This document shows, piece after piece, positions 6,839-12,742 of a stretch of 12,742 bases of DNA. The stretch's first letter is position 1, and the number at the start of each line of letters is the position of its first letter. Where the stretch lies: NCBI GenBank assembly GCA_021736965.1, contig JAIPEV010000035.1:1-12742 (forward strand), read 5' to 3'. The notes beneath the pieces were generated by a model. That model had not been told where the DNA came from, did no database searches, and saw nothing but the letters and a program-made list of their open reading frames with translations. The translations under genes were made by a program, and so were the position numbers. Source of the stretch: Halanaerobiales bacterium (GTDB lineage Bacteria > Bacillota > Halanaerobiia > Halanaerobiales > M55B127).

Positions 6839-6854
6839 TTGTAATAATTTACAA
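6839..6854. promoter_or_regulatory. Candidate operator: TTGTAA-N4-TTACAA palindrome
   Basis: TTGTAATAATTTACAA is a perfect palindrome with 6-bp arms and a 4-nt spacer, 157 nt upstream of the permease and 104 nt upstream of the nitroreductase. It has the length and arms of a catabolite-responsive element (TGNAAN-CG-NTTNCA) but lacks the central CG. It may serve either or both divergent genes. Confidence 0.4.
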
Positions 6855-6908
6855 TTTTATATAAGTTTTTTCGTTATTATATCTAATGTTTTAACTACTA
6901 ATATCTAA

Positions 6909-6914
6909 TATAAT
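6909..6914 (+). promoter_or_regulatory. Predicted -10 box of the nitroreductase gene
   Basis: A perfect TATAAT lies 43 nt upstream of the TTG start. No convincing -35 lies 16-18 nt upstream. The second ATATCTAAT repeat runs into this box, so an activator may replace the -35 contact. Confidence 0.4.
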
Positions 6915-6942
6915 GAATATGGTTTAAGCTTAATCATCAAAA

Positions 6943-6949
6943 AGGGGGA
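6943..6949 (+). promoter_or_regulatory. Ribosome binding site deciding the TTG start of the nitroreductase
   Basis: AGGGGGA lies 8 nt before TTG at 6958. No in-frame ATG exists before the conserved RRSIRKF motif, so the TTG start is needed to keep the FMN-binding N-terminus. Confidence 0.7.
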
Positions 6950-6957
6950 TATTTATT

Positions 6958-7440
6958 TTGGAAACAATTAAATTATTAAAGACCAGAAGATCTATTAGAA
7001 AATTTGAACAAAAAAAGGTTGAAAAAGATAAGTTAGAAAAAATTGTAGAAACTGCTCGATATGCACCTACTGCCAATAATGTTCAACCCTGGCATCTTGT
7101 AGTTATTACTGAAGAAAATAAGATACAAAAACTTGAAGAATATATAGATCAGGATAAAAAATTTCCTGCCTGTATAGCAGTATTTTCTGATGATGTAGAC
7201 CATCATCTTGAAGATGGTTCAAATGTTAGTACATACATATTACTAACAGCAAAAGAATTAGGACTTGGAAGTTGTTGGATAGGTAGTTATGGAAAACCTT
7301 ATACTTCAAAAGTCGGTAAACTTTTAGATATGCCAGAAAAATATAAACTTATTTCGATAATTACTGTTGGTTATCCTGCTGAGAATCCTCATCCTGAAAA
7401 AAAGGAACTAGATGAAGTAATCCATTGGGAGACTTATTAA
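6958..7440 (+). CDS. Nitroreductase-family FMN oxidoreductase
   Basis: This is a compact 160-residue protein of the nitroreductase superfamily, soluble and expected to bind FMN as a homodimer. The FMN phosphate-binding RRSIRKF lies at 10-16 and ARYAPTANNVQPWHLVVI at 33-50. LTAKELGLGSCWIGSYG (96-112) and a C-terminal IITVGYPAENPHPEKKELDEVIHWE (134-158, including the VGYP turn) complete the fold. The length matches the short form of the family, which lacks inserted lid domains. The physiological substrate cannot be read; members reduce nitroaromatics, quinones or flavins, or act in unrelated biosynthesis. It is the only plus-strand gene, is monocistronic with its own terminator, and is divergent from the permease. 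No [4Fe-4S] ferredoxin domain is fused to it. Confidence 0.88.
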   Translation: METIKLLKTRRSIRKFEQKKVEKDKLEKIVETARYAPTANNVQPWHLVVITEENKIQKLEEYIDQDKKFPACIAVFSDDVDHHLEDGSNVSTYILLTAKELGLGSCWIGSYGKPYTSKVGKLLDMPEKYKLISIITVGYPAENPHPEKKELDEVIHWETY

Positions 7441-7460
7441 TAATAACCAAATAAAAGGTT

Positions 7461-7500
7461 AAAAAGGTACGGATTAAATACCGTACCCTTTTATTTTTTA
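7461..7500. terminator. Bidirectional rho-independent terminator between nitroreductase and fabF
   Basis: GGTACGG (7466-7472) and CCGTACC (7481-7487) form a perfect 7-bp GC-rich stem with an 8-nt loop. On the plus strand TTTTATTTTTT follows; on the minus strand T5 follows. It therefore serves the convergent nitroreductase and the fab operon. Its plus-strand T-run overlaps the fabF stop codon (7498-7500), so nothing such as rnc follows fabF in the same transcript. Confidence 0.9.
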
Positions 7501-8739
7501 TTCTACTTTTCTTAAAACAAGACAGGCATTCTGTCCTCCAAAACCAAATGAATTTGTCAAAACAGATTTTAAATCTTTAACCTCTCTTGCTTTATTTGCT
7601 ACATAGTCAAGATCACATTCAGGATCTTTGTTCTCATAGTTGATGGTTGGTGGTAATATATTATCTCTAATTGCTAAAGCGGATACAATCGTTTCAATCC
7701 CACCTGCAGCACCTAATAAATGACCTGTCATTGATTTTGTAGAGCTTACAGCTAATTTATATGCATGTTCTGAAAAAAGGTTTTTAATTGCCTTTGTCTC
7801 CAACTTATCATTTAAAGGTGTAGAAGTACCATGGGCATTAATATAGTCTATATCTTTTAGCTCAATTTTTGCTTTGTCAATAGCCATTTTCATTGCCGTT
7901 AAGGCACCTTCTCCATCAGGAGCAGGCTGTGTCATATGATAGGCATCTGCAGACATTCCATAACCACTTACTTCTGCAATAATATTTGCACCTCTGCTTT
8001 TTGCAAATTGATATTCCTCTAATATTAAAACACCACTACCCTCACCTATTACAAAACCATCTCTTGTTTTATCAAATGGTCTACTAGCCTTTTGAGGTTT
8101 ATTGTTCCTTGTAGATAATGCTTTCATATTACCGAAACCAGCCAAAGCTGACGGTGTTATAGCAGCCTCAGAGCCACCAGCTATCATTACTTTGGCATCT
8201 CCTCTTTTGATTATTTCCATAGCTTCTCCAATTGAATGAGAACCCGAGGCACAAGCAGTTACCTCGTTACTATTTGGACCTTTTGCATTTGTATATATAG
8301 CAACCTGACCAGCAGCCATATTAGAAATCATCATTGGAATAAAAAACGGACTTACTCTTTTTGGACCTCTTTTAACAAGTCTCTCTATTTGATTTTCCAA
8401 TACTTCAATACCGCCAATCCCAGAACCAATTAACACACCTACATCATTTGCTATATCATCAGTAACTTCTAAACCTGCGTCTTCAATAGCTTTAACTGCT
8501 GCATAAACTGCATACTGAGTAAACATAGCCATTCTTTTTGCATCTTTTTTATCTATATATTTGTCTGAATCAAAATCTTTAATTTCAGCACCAATTTGGC
8601 TACTATACTCTTTAATATCAAAACTTTCTATTTTTGAAATTCCAGACTTTCCATCTATAATATTTTCCCAGAACTCTTCTTTATCCATTCCTAATGCGGA
8701 TACAACTCCAAGCCCTGTAATTACAACTCTATTATTCAT
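7498..8739 (-). CDS. fabF: Beta-ketoacyl-ACP synthase II
   Basis: This 413-residue cytoplasmic condensing enzyme elongates acyl-ACP with malonyl-ACP. The catalytic Cys-His-His triad is intact: C163 in TACASGSHSIGEA, H303 in NAHGTSTPLND and H340 in TKSMTGHLLGAAGG, with K335 present. These positions match E. coli FabF. The length is normal and the C-terminal NSFGFGGQNACLVLRK is typical. The start ATG at 8739-8737 lies 9 nt after a GGAGGT site. It follows fabD by only 19 nt, where many Firmicutes have fabG and acpP. It is the last gene before the strong bidirectional terminator. With no FabB seen, it may be the main elongation synthase. Confidence 0.97.
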   Translation of the reverse strand: MNNRVVITGLGVVSALGMDKEEFWENIIDGKSGISKIESFDIKEYSSQIGAEIKDFDSDKYIDKKDAKRMAMFTQYAVYAAVKAIEDAGLEVTDDIANDVGVLIGSGIGGIEVLENQIERLVKRGPKRVSPFFIPMMISNMAAGQVAIYTNAKGPNSNEVTACASGSHSIGEAMEIIKRGDAKVMIAGGSEAAITPSALAGFGNMKALSTRNNKPQKASRPFDKTRDGFVIGEGSGVLILEEYQFAKSRGANIIAEVSGYGMSADAYHMTQPAPDGEGALTAMKMAIDKAKIELKDIDYINAHGTSTPLNDKLETKAIKNLFSEHAYKLAVSSTKSMTGHLLGAAGGIETIVSALAIRDNILPPTINYENKDPECDLDYVANKAREVKDLKSVLTNSFGFGGQNACLVLRKVE

Positions 8740-8758
8740 TATTAGAATACCTCCTAAT

Positions 8759-9688
8759 TTATATTTTATTAACTGTCTTTTTTAAGCTAACTTCATCTTC
8801 TAAATTGTATGTTTTTATTGATCGATCTATTCTTCTCATCAGAGTTTTTAATACCCGACCTGGACCAATTTCTACAGCCTTTTCAATTCCCTTAATACCA
8901 GCTAATTCCATGCTCTCAACCCATCTAACGGGATTAGTTAACTGTTCTTTTAAGGCATTAACTATCTCGCTCTTTGTATTTACAAAATCCGCAGTACTGT
9001 TAGCAATAATAGGAATTTGAGGATTTTTAAAATCTAAACTATTTATATATTCTGCCAATTTTTTCTTGGCAGGTTCCATTAGTTTGGAATGAAAAGCTGA
9101 ACTAACCTTTAGTTCAACTACCTTTTTAGCCCCACTTTGATCGGCTAACTTAATGGCTTGATTAATTGCCTTATCTTCACCTGATATTACAATCTGTAAA
9201 GGAGAATTAATATTTGCTATTTGACAAACTCCCTTAACCTTACTACAAATCTCTTCAATTTTCTTTTTATCTAAAGCAATAATTGCTGCCATTTTCCCCT
9301 TAGAACCTTCAGATACTGCTTTAGACATCAACTCTCCTCTTTTTCTAACCAGTTTTAAACCTGTCTCAAAGTCATATACTTCTGCTGCATATAAAGCTGA
9401 ATATTCTCCTAGACTATGTCCTGCAACAACCCCTGGAACTATATCTTTACTTTTTAATAATTGATAACCGATTACACTTACTGTAAAAATAGCTGGTTGT
9501 GTATTTTGAGTTTCTTTTAACTTAGTTTCAGGTCCGTTAAAACATATTTCTTTTAGATCAATATCTAATATTTTATTTGCTCTATTAAAATAATCTTTAG
9601 CTATATCATATTTTTCGTAAAAATTATTTCCCATTCCAACATACTGTGAACCCTGTCCTGGAAAGATAAAAGCTAGATTATTATTCAT
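8759..9688 (-). CDS. fabD: Malonyl-CoA:ACP transacylase
   Basis: This 309-residue enzyme transfers malonyl from CoA to acyl carrier protein, supplying malonyl-ACP to FabH and FabF. It has the N-terminal FPGQGSQYVGMG (9-20) with the oxyanion Gln11, the nucleophile motif GHSLGEYSA with S92 (90-98), Arg117 in VRKRGEL for the malonyl carboxylate, and catalytic H200 in SSAFHSKLM. All match the E. coli FabD layout and length. An SD of GGAGTGA lies about 7 nt before ATG at 9688, in an 18-nt gap after fabH. Its obligate partner ACP is not encoded in the window. Confidence 0.97.
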   Translation of the reverse strand: MNNNLAFIFPGQGSQYVGMGNNFYEKYDIAKDYFNRANKILDIDLKEICFNGPETKLKETQNTQPAIFTVSVIGYQLLKSKDIVPGVVAGHSLGEYSALYAAEVYDFETGLKLVRKRGELMSKAVSEGSKGKMAAIIALDKKKIEEICSKVKGVCQIANINSPLQIVISGEDKAINQAIKLADQSGAKKVVELKVSSAFHSKLMEPAKKKLAEYINSLDFKNPQIPIIANSTADFVNTKSEIVNALKEQLTNPVRWVESMELAGIKGIEKAVEIGPGRVLKTLMRRIDRSIKTYNLEDEVSLKKTVNKI

Positions 9689-9706
9689 CTTTACTCACTC
9701 CATTGT

Positions 9707-10696
9707 CTAAATATTTTCGTTCCATTCTAAAACAGTTGCTGCCCAGGTTAAACCTGCTCCAAAGGCAACCATTAATAGCTTATCTCCATCTTTAATTTTA
9801 CCTTTATCTTTTGCCTCTGCTAAGGCAATTGCTACTGAAGCACTTGATGTATTACCAACCTCAGGAAGGTTAACATATACCTGATTTTTGTCTAATTTGA
9901 GGCGGCGACGTGCTGATTTAATAATTCTTGTATTTGCCTGATGAGGAATCAAAAGATCAATATCATCAATCTTTAGATCTGCCTTTTTAAGGACATCTTT
10001 AGAAGCAGTTTTCATTTTTTTAACAGCAAACTTAAAGACTGGATTACCTTCCATTCTGATATAGTGCATTTTATTTTTTACAGTTTCAAGGGTTGCTGGG
10101 TTTAAAGAACCTCCTGCTTCAAGATAAAGTGCATCAGCACCACTCCCATCAGAACCTAAATCAAAGGATAAAAATCCACCTTTATCTGTAGGTTGTAACA
10201 CAGCAGCTCCTGCTCCATCACCAAATAGTACACAGGTATTTCTATCTTCCCAATCTGTTATTTTTGATAGAGTTTCAGCTCCAATCACTAAAATATTTTC
10301 ATAAAGTCCACTCTCTATAAATTGAGCTCCTACACTTAAACCATATACAAAACCAGAACAACCTGCCTCTAAATCAAAAGCAGCTGCTTTATTTGCACCA
10401 AGTTTATCTTGAACAATACAGGCAGTTGCTGGGAATACCATATCAGGTGTAACTGTAGATACTATTATTAGATCTAAGTTTTCTGCTTTTAAATTAGTTT
10501 TATCTAAGGCCTGCTTAGCAGCCTTTATTGCAAGATCAGAAGTAGTTGTATCATCGTCGACTATCCTTCTTTTTTTAATTCCAGTTCTTTTAGTTATCCA
10601 TTGGTCTGTCGTATCAACAATTTTTTCAAGATCTTTATTTGTCATAACATTTGGAGGTAAATACTTACCCCATCCTGTTATAGTTGCTTTTTTCAT
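9707..10696 (-). CDS. fabH: Beta-ketoacyl-ACP synthase III
   Basis: This 329-residue initiating condensing enzyme joins an acyl-CoA primer with malonyl-ACP. The Cys-His-Asn triad is complete: C113 in DLEAGCSGFVYGL, H252 in LIPHQANTRI and N282 in VGNTSSAS. The N-terminal GWGKYLPPNVMTN and W33-ITKRTGI (33-40, the CoA site region) are conserved, as is the C-terminal FGAGLTWA (312-319). The start at ATG 10696 has an AAAGGTGG site 6 nt away. It is separated from fabK by 117 nt, the largest gap in this operon, with a possible internal -10 at 10730-10735. Primer preference (straight or branched) cannot be read. Confidence 0.96.
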   Translation of the reverse strand: MKKATITGWGKYLPPNVMTNKDLEKIVDTTDQWITKRTGIKKRRIVDDDTTTSDLAIKAAKQALDKTNLKAENLDLIIVSTVTPDMVFPATACIVQDKLGANKAAAFDLEAGCSGFVYGLSVGAQFIESGLYENILVIGAETLSKITDWEDRNTCVLFGDGAGAAVLQPTDKGGFLSFDLGSDGSGADALYLEAGGSLNPATLETVKNKMHYIRMEGNPVFKFAVKKMKTASKDVLKKADLKIDDIDLLIPHQANTRIIKSARRRLKLDKNQVYVNLPEVGNTSSASVAIALAEAKDKGKIKDGDKLLMVAFGAGLTWAATVLEWNENI

Positions 10697-10813
10697 ATAT
10701 ATCCACCTTTCATATTTTACAGTTTTAATATTATATCTAATCTAAATTCTCATCTAATATAGATCCACCTCCTCAAAACTACCCATCAAAGATTATATCT
10801 AAAAAAGGAAAAA
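10697..10813 (-). other. fabK-fabH spacer with an SD-plus-ATG remnant and a -10-like box
   Basis: This 117-nt gap has no terminator. On the minus strand it holds a strong SD (GAGGAGGTGGATCT, around 10764-10777) followed 14 nt after AGGAGG by ATG AGA ATT TAG (10753-10742), a start followed by an almost immediate stop. The motif resembles fabK's own start region (AGGAG-TGGATCT-TAGATG). A TATAAT (10735-10730) could be an internal promoter for fabH but lacks a -35. Confidence 0.45.
10730..10735 (-). promoter_or_regulatory. Possible internal -10 box before fabH
   Basis: TATAAT on the minus strand lies 33 nt before the fabH start, with no matching -35. In AT-rich DNA this alone is weak, but the unusually long gap before fabH makes a secondary promoter conceivable. 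Confidence 0.2.
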
Positions 10814-11767
10814 TTATTCTCCCTTTATATATGCACAGTTATTATCAATAATTTCAATTGTTTTACTCACAATATTTTTAATAATTTTATCAACAGGAAT
10901 GATTTGATCTATCATTCCAGATATTTGTCCTGCCATAACACTTCCATTATCTATATTTCCTTCAACCACTGCCTCTCTTAACTTGCCAGATCCCTTTTCT
11001 TCTATTATCTCTTTTTTTACGCCTTTTTGCTCTAACTTATCAATTTCTCTTGATAATCTATTTTTAAGATTTCTAACTGGATGTCCGGTAGTTCTTCCCG
11101 TAACAACAGCATCTCTATCCTTTGCATTTAAAATAGCTTTTTTATAATTAGGATGAGCAGTACATTCTGTTGAACAGACAAACCTTGTTCCCATCTGAAT
11201 GCCCTCTGCTCCTAAATTCAAGGCGGCAGCAAGACCTCTACCATCAGCAATTCCACCTGCTGCAATTATTGGTATATCTAATTGATCAGCCAACTGTGGT
11301 ATAAGAGTCATTGTTGTTAGTTCACCAACATGTCCTCCTGCTTCATTACCTTCAGCAATTACTGCATCGATATCGAGTCTTTGTAATCTTTTGGCAAGTA
11401 TAACAGATGAAACAACTGGCACAACTTTCATTCCATTTTCTTTAAACCTATCAATATACTTACCTGGATTACCTGCACCTGTAGTTACTATTGGTACTTT
11501 TTCTTCAATAACTAACTTTACTATATCATCAACAAATGGTGATAATAACATAATATTTACTGCAAAGTTTTTATCGGTCTTCTGTTTTATTTTACGGATC
11601 TCTTCTCTTATCACATCTTGAGGAGCATTACCTGCACCAATTATTCCAAGTCCACCTGAACTACTGACAGCAGCAGCTAATTCTCCTGTAGCTGCCCAGG
11701 CCATTCCCCCCTGAAGAATTGGATACTTTATTTCAAATAGTCTGTTTATTCTTGTTTCCAATAACAT
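10814..11767 (-). CDS. fabK: FMN-dependent enoyl-ACP reductase II
   Basis: This 317-residue TIM-barrel flavoprotein catalyses the NAD(P)H- and FMN-dependent last reduction of each elongation cycle, replacing FabI. Visible features are the N-terminal YPILQGGMAWAATGELAAAV (15-34), SGGLGIIGAGN (37-47), AVNIMLLSP (69-77), the catalytic-region EGNEAGGHVGE with His146 (139-149), the FMN-phosphate segment PIIAAGGIADGRGLAAAL and GAEGIQMGTRF. The FabK assignment over nitronate monooxygenase or 2-nitropropane dioxygenase, which share the fold, rests on the EAGGH motif, the length and the operon. The start at ATG 11767 has AGGAGTG about 10 nt upstream. It follows plsX by 21 nt. Placement before fabH rather than next to fabD is less usual. 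Confidence 0.93.
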   Translation of the reverse strand: MLLETRINRLFEIKYPILQGGMAWAATGELAAAVSSSGGLGIIGAGNAPQDVIREEIRKIKQKTDKNFAVNIMLLSPFVDDIVKLVIEEKVPIVTTGAGNPGKYIDRFKENGMKVVPVVSSVILAKRLQRLDIDAVIAEGNEAGGHVGELTTMTLIPQLADQLDIPIIAAGGIADGRGLAAALNLGAEGIQMGTRFVCSTECTAHPNYKKAILNAKDRDAVVTGRTTGHPVRNLKNRLSREIDKLEQKGVKKEIIEEKGSGKLREAVVEGNIDNGSVMAGQISGMIDQIIPVDKIIKNIVSKTIEIIDNNCAYIKGE

Positions 11768-11788
11768 CTAAGATCCACTCCTAAATTT

Positions 11789-12742
11789 TTAATTAGTATT
11801 CATGTTATTTTTTATTATCTCTACAACATTATTAACTAGTCCATCTCTTGTAACTTTAATAGCATTAAAAATAGCCTGAAAATCTGAGCTTCCATGACTA
11901 ATAATTACTAAATTTTTGAGTCCTAATAGAGGAGCTCCACCATACTGCCTATAATCAACTTTATTTTTCATTGTTTTAAGCTGATCTTTAATTAATAATG
12001 CTCCAATTTTTGTCTTCAAATCCTTTGATAAAGTCTCTTTTAATAAATCAAATATATAAGTAGCAACTCCTTCGGTAGTCTTAAGTACAATATTACCGAC
12101 AAAGCCATCAGAAACTACAACATCACAGTTGCCATTAAAAATATCTCTACCCTCTATGTTTCCAATAAAATTATTTATCCTATTATCTTCTTTTATCAAA
12201 TGATAACTTTGACTATTAAGCTTATTTCCTTTTTCTTTTTCTTGACCTATACTTAACAAACCAACTCTTGGATTGCTAATATTTAAAACCTGTTCTGCAT
12301 ATATTTTACCCATGACTGCAAACTGAATTAAATGTTCAGGTTTAGAGTCTACGTTCGCTCCTGCATCAAGTACAACTGTTTTACCTAACTTAGAAGGAAA
12401 AACAGTAGCAATCGGTGGTCTTTTTACACCAGGCACACGGCCAATATTAAAAATCCCACCAGCCATAACTGCACCAGTGTTTCCAGCTGATATCAAAGCA
12501 TCAGCTTTTTTCTCCTTAACCAAATTTGTTCCTACAATTAAAGATGAATCTTTTTTTACACGTAAGATCTTGGCTGGTTTATCAGACATAGTTATTATCT
12601 GTGATGTATTATGTATTTCAATTTGATCTCTGTTATAACGGTAGTTAGCAAGCAAGGCTCTTATTTTCTTTTCCTTGCCCGTTAATATACATCTTATATC
12701 ATCAAAACGGTTTACTGCCTCTATGACACCTTTAACAATCTC
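11789..12742 (-). CDS. plsX: Phosphate acyltransferase PlsX, 5' end beyond the window
   Basis: 317 residues are visible, reading in frame from the window edge (EIVKGVIEAVNRFDDI...) to the stop at 11789. PlsX proteins are usually about 330-345 residues, so roughly the first 12-15, including the conserved DAMGGD region, lie outside. Present are ADALISAGNTGAVMAGG, VPGVKRPPIATVFP, VVLDAGANVD, a VGLLSIGQEKEKGN segment, VVSDGFVGNIVLKTTEG, and the C-terminal DYRQYGGAPLLGLKN with ISHGSSD. The enzyme makes acyl-phosphate from acyl-ACP for PlsY at the membrane, linking the fab genes to phospholipid synthesis. A TTG at 12655 could be mistaken for the start but lies inside the conserved N-terminal region. 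The promoter and any FapR-type operator would lie outside the window. Confidence 0.95.
   Translation of the reverse strand, partial: EIVKGVIEAVNRFDDIRCILTGKEKKIRALLANYRYNRDQIEIHNTSQIITMSDKPAKILRVKKDSSLIVGTNLVKEKKADALISAGNTGAVMAGGIFNIGRVPGVKRPPIATVFPSKLGKTVVLDAGANVDSKPEHLIQFAVMGKIYAEQVLNISNPRVGLLSIGQEKEKGNKLNSQSYHLIKEDNRINNFIGNIEGRDIFNGNCDVVVSDGFVGNIVLKTTEGVATYIFDLLKETLSKDLKTKIGALLIKDQLKTMKNKVDYRQYGGAPLLGLKNLVIISHGSSDFQAIFNAIKVTRDGLVNNVVEIIKNNMNTN

Larger units (their letters stand above)
6683..6957. other. Divergent regulatory region between permease and nitroreductase
   Basis: This 275-nt gap has no supportable open reading frame and no tRNA. It holds the palindrome at 6839-6854, the leader hairpin at 6770-6802, a direct repeat of ATATCTAAT (6879-6887 and 6901-6909) and a -10 box for the plus-strand gene. 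Two ATAGGGG copies occur on the minus strand in the permease leader. No consensus promoter with both boxes was found for the permease. Confidence 0.6.

Noticed and set aside
6839..6854. Standard catabolite-responsive element or Rex site
   Set aside because: The central CG of cre is missing, and Rex sites have an extra G or T in the arm (TTGTGAA or TTGTTAA); kept only as an unassigned palindrome.
6683..6957. Purine riboswitch or PyrR-binding leader for the permease
   Set aside because: I did not find the conserved purine aptamer core or a PyrR-type binding loop on the minus strand; only a weak hairpin is present.
12653..12655. TTG at 12655 as the plsX start
   Set aside because: The frame stays open upstream to the window edge and encodes the conserved EIVKGVIEAV segment, so the real start is outside.

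Overview
The window comes from an AT-rich, low-GC Gram-positive-type anaerobe. Shine-Dalgarno (SD) sequences are strong (AAAGGAGG, TAGGAGGT), TTG and GTG starts are common, and the enoyl-ACP reductase is FabK. A biotin-dependent, sodium-pumping decarboxylase points to a fermentative lifestyle. A Halanaerobiales-like or clostridial host would fit, but nothing seen here fixes the species. No tRNA, rRNA, CRISPR array, insertion sequence or phage gene was found. All genes lie on the minus strand except one nitroreductase.

In order of minus-strand transcription (high to low coordinates), bases 12742-7498 hold a fatty-acid and phospholipid initiation operon: plsX (its first residues lie beyond the window edge), fabK, fabH, fabD, fabF. 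Most gaps are about 20 nt, but the fabK-fabH gap is 117 nt. fabG and acpP, normally found between fabD and fabF, are absent. A strong bidirectional hairpin at 7461-7500 ends this operon and also the convergent plus-strand nitroreductase (6958-7440).

Bases 6957-2709 look like a nucleobase-uptake and regulation block. An NCS2 (UraA-type) permease is followed by its own terminator, then by a PucR-family regulator whose last codons overlap a DUF2877 (AllH-like) gene. DUF2877 is known as one of three subunits of oxamate carbamoyltransferase in allantoin fermentation, but its partners FdrA/AllF and DUF1116/AllG are not in the window.

Bases 2684-1 hold a promoter and a membrane decarboxylase operon in the order mmdA (carboxyltransferase), mmdD (OadG-like anchor), mmdC (biotin carrier), mmdB (Na+ channel subunit, cut by the window edge). 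This is the layout of methylmalonyl-CoA decarboxylase, which couples methylmalonyl-CoA to propionyl-CoA decarboxylation to Na+ export. Three of these four genes start with TTG or GTG.

The points most worth a second look are the FAS operon without fabG/acpP, the PucR-DUF2877 pair without its known partners, a recurring TTGTAA/TTACAA palindrome upstream of three transcription units, and what looks like a leftover gene start in the fabK-fabH gap. I found no clear evidence of a wholly new system; most of the window is well-known metabolic machinery.
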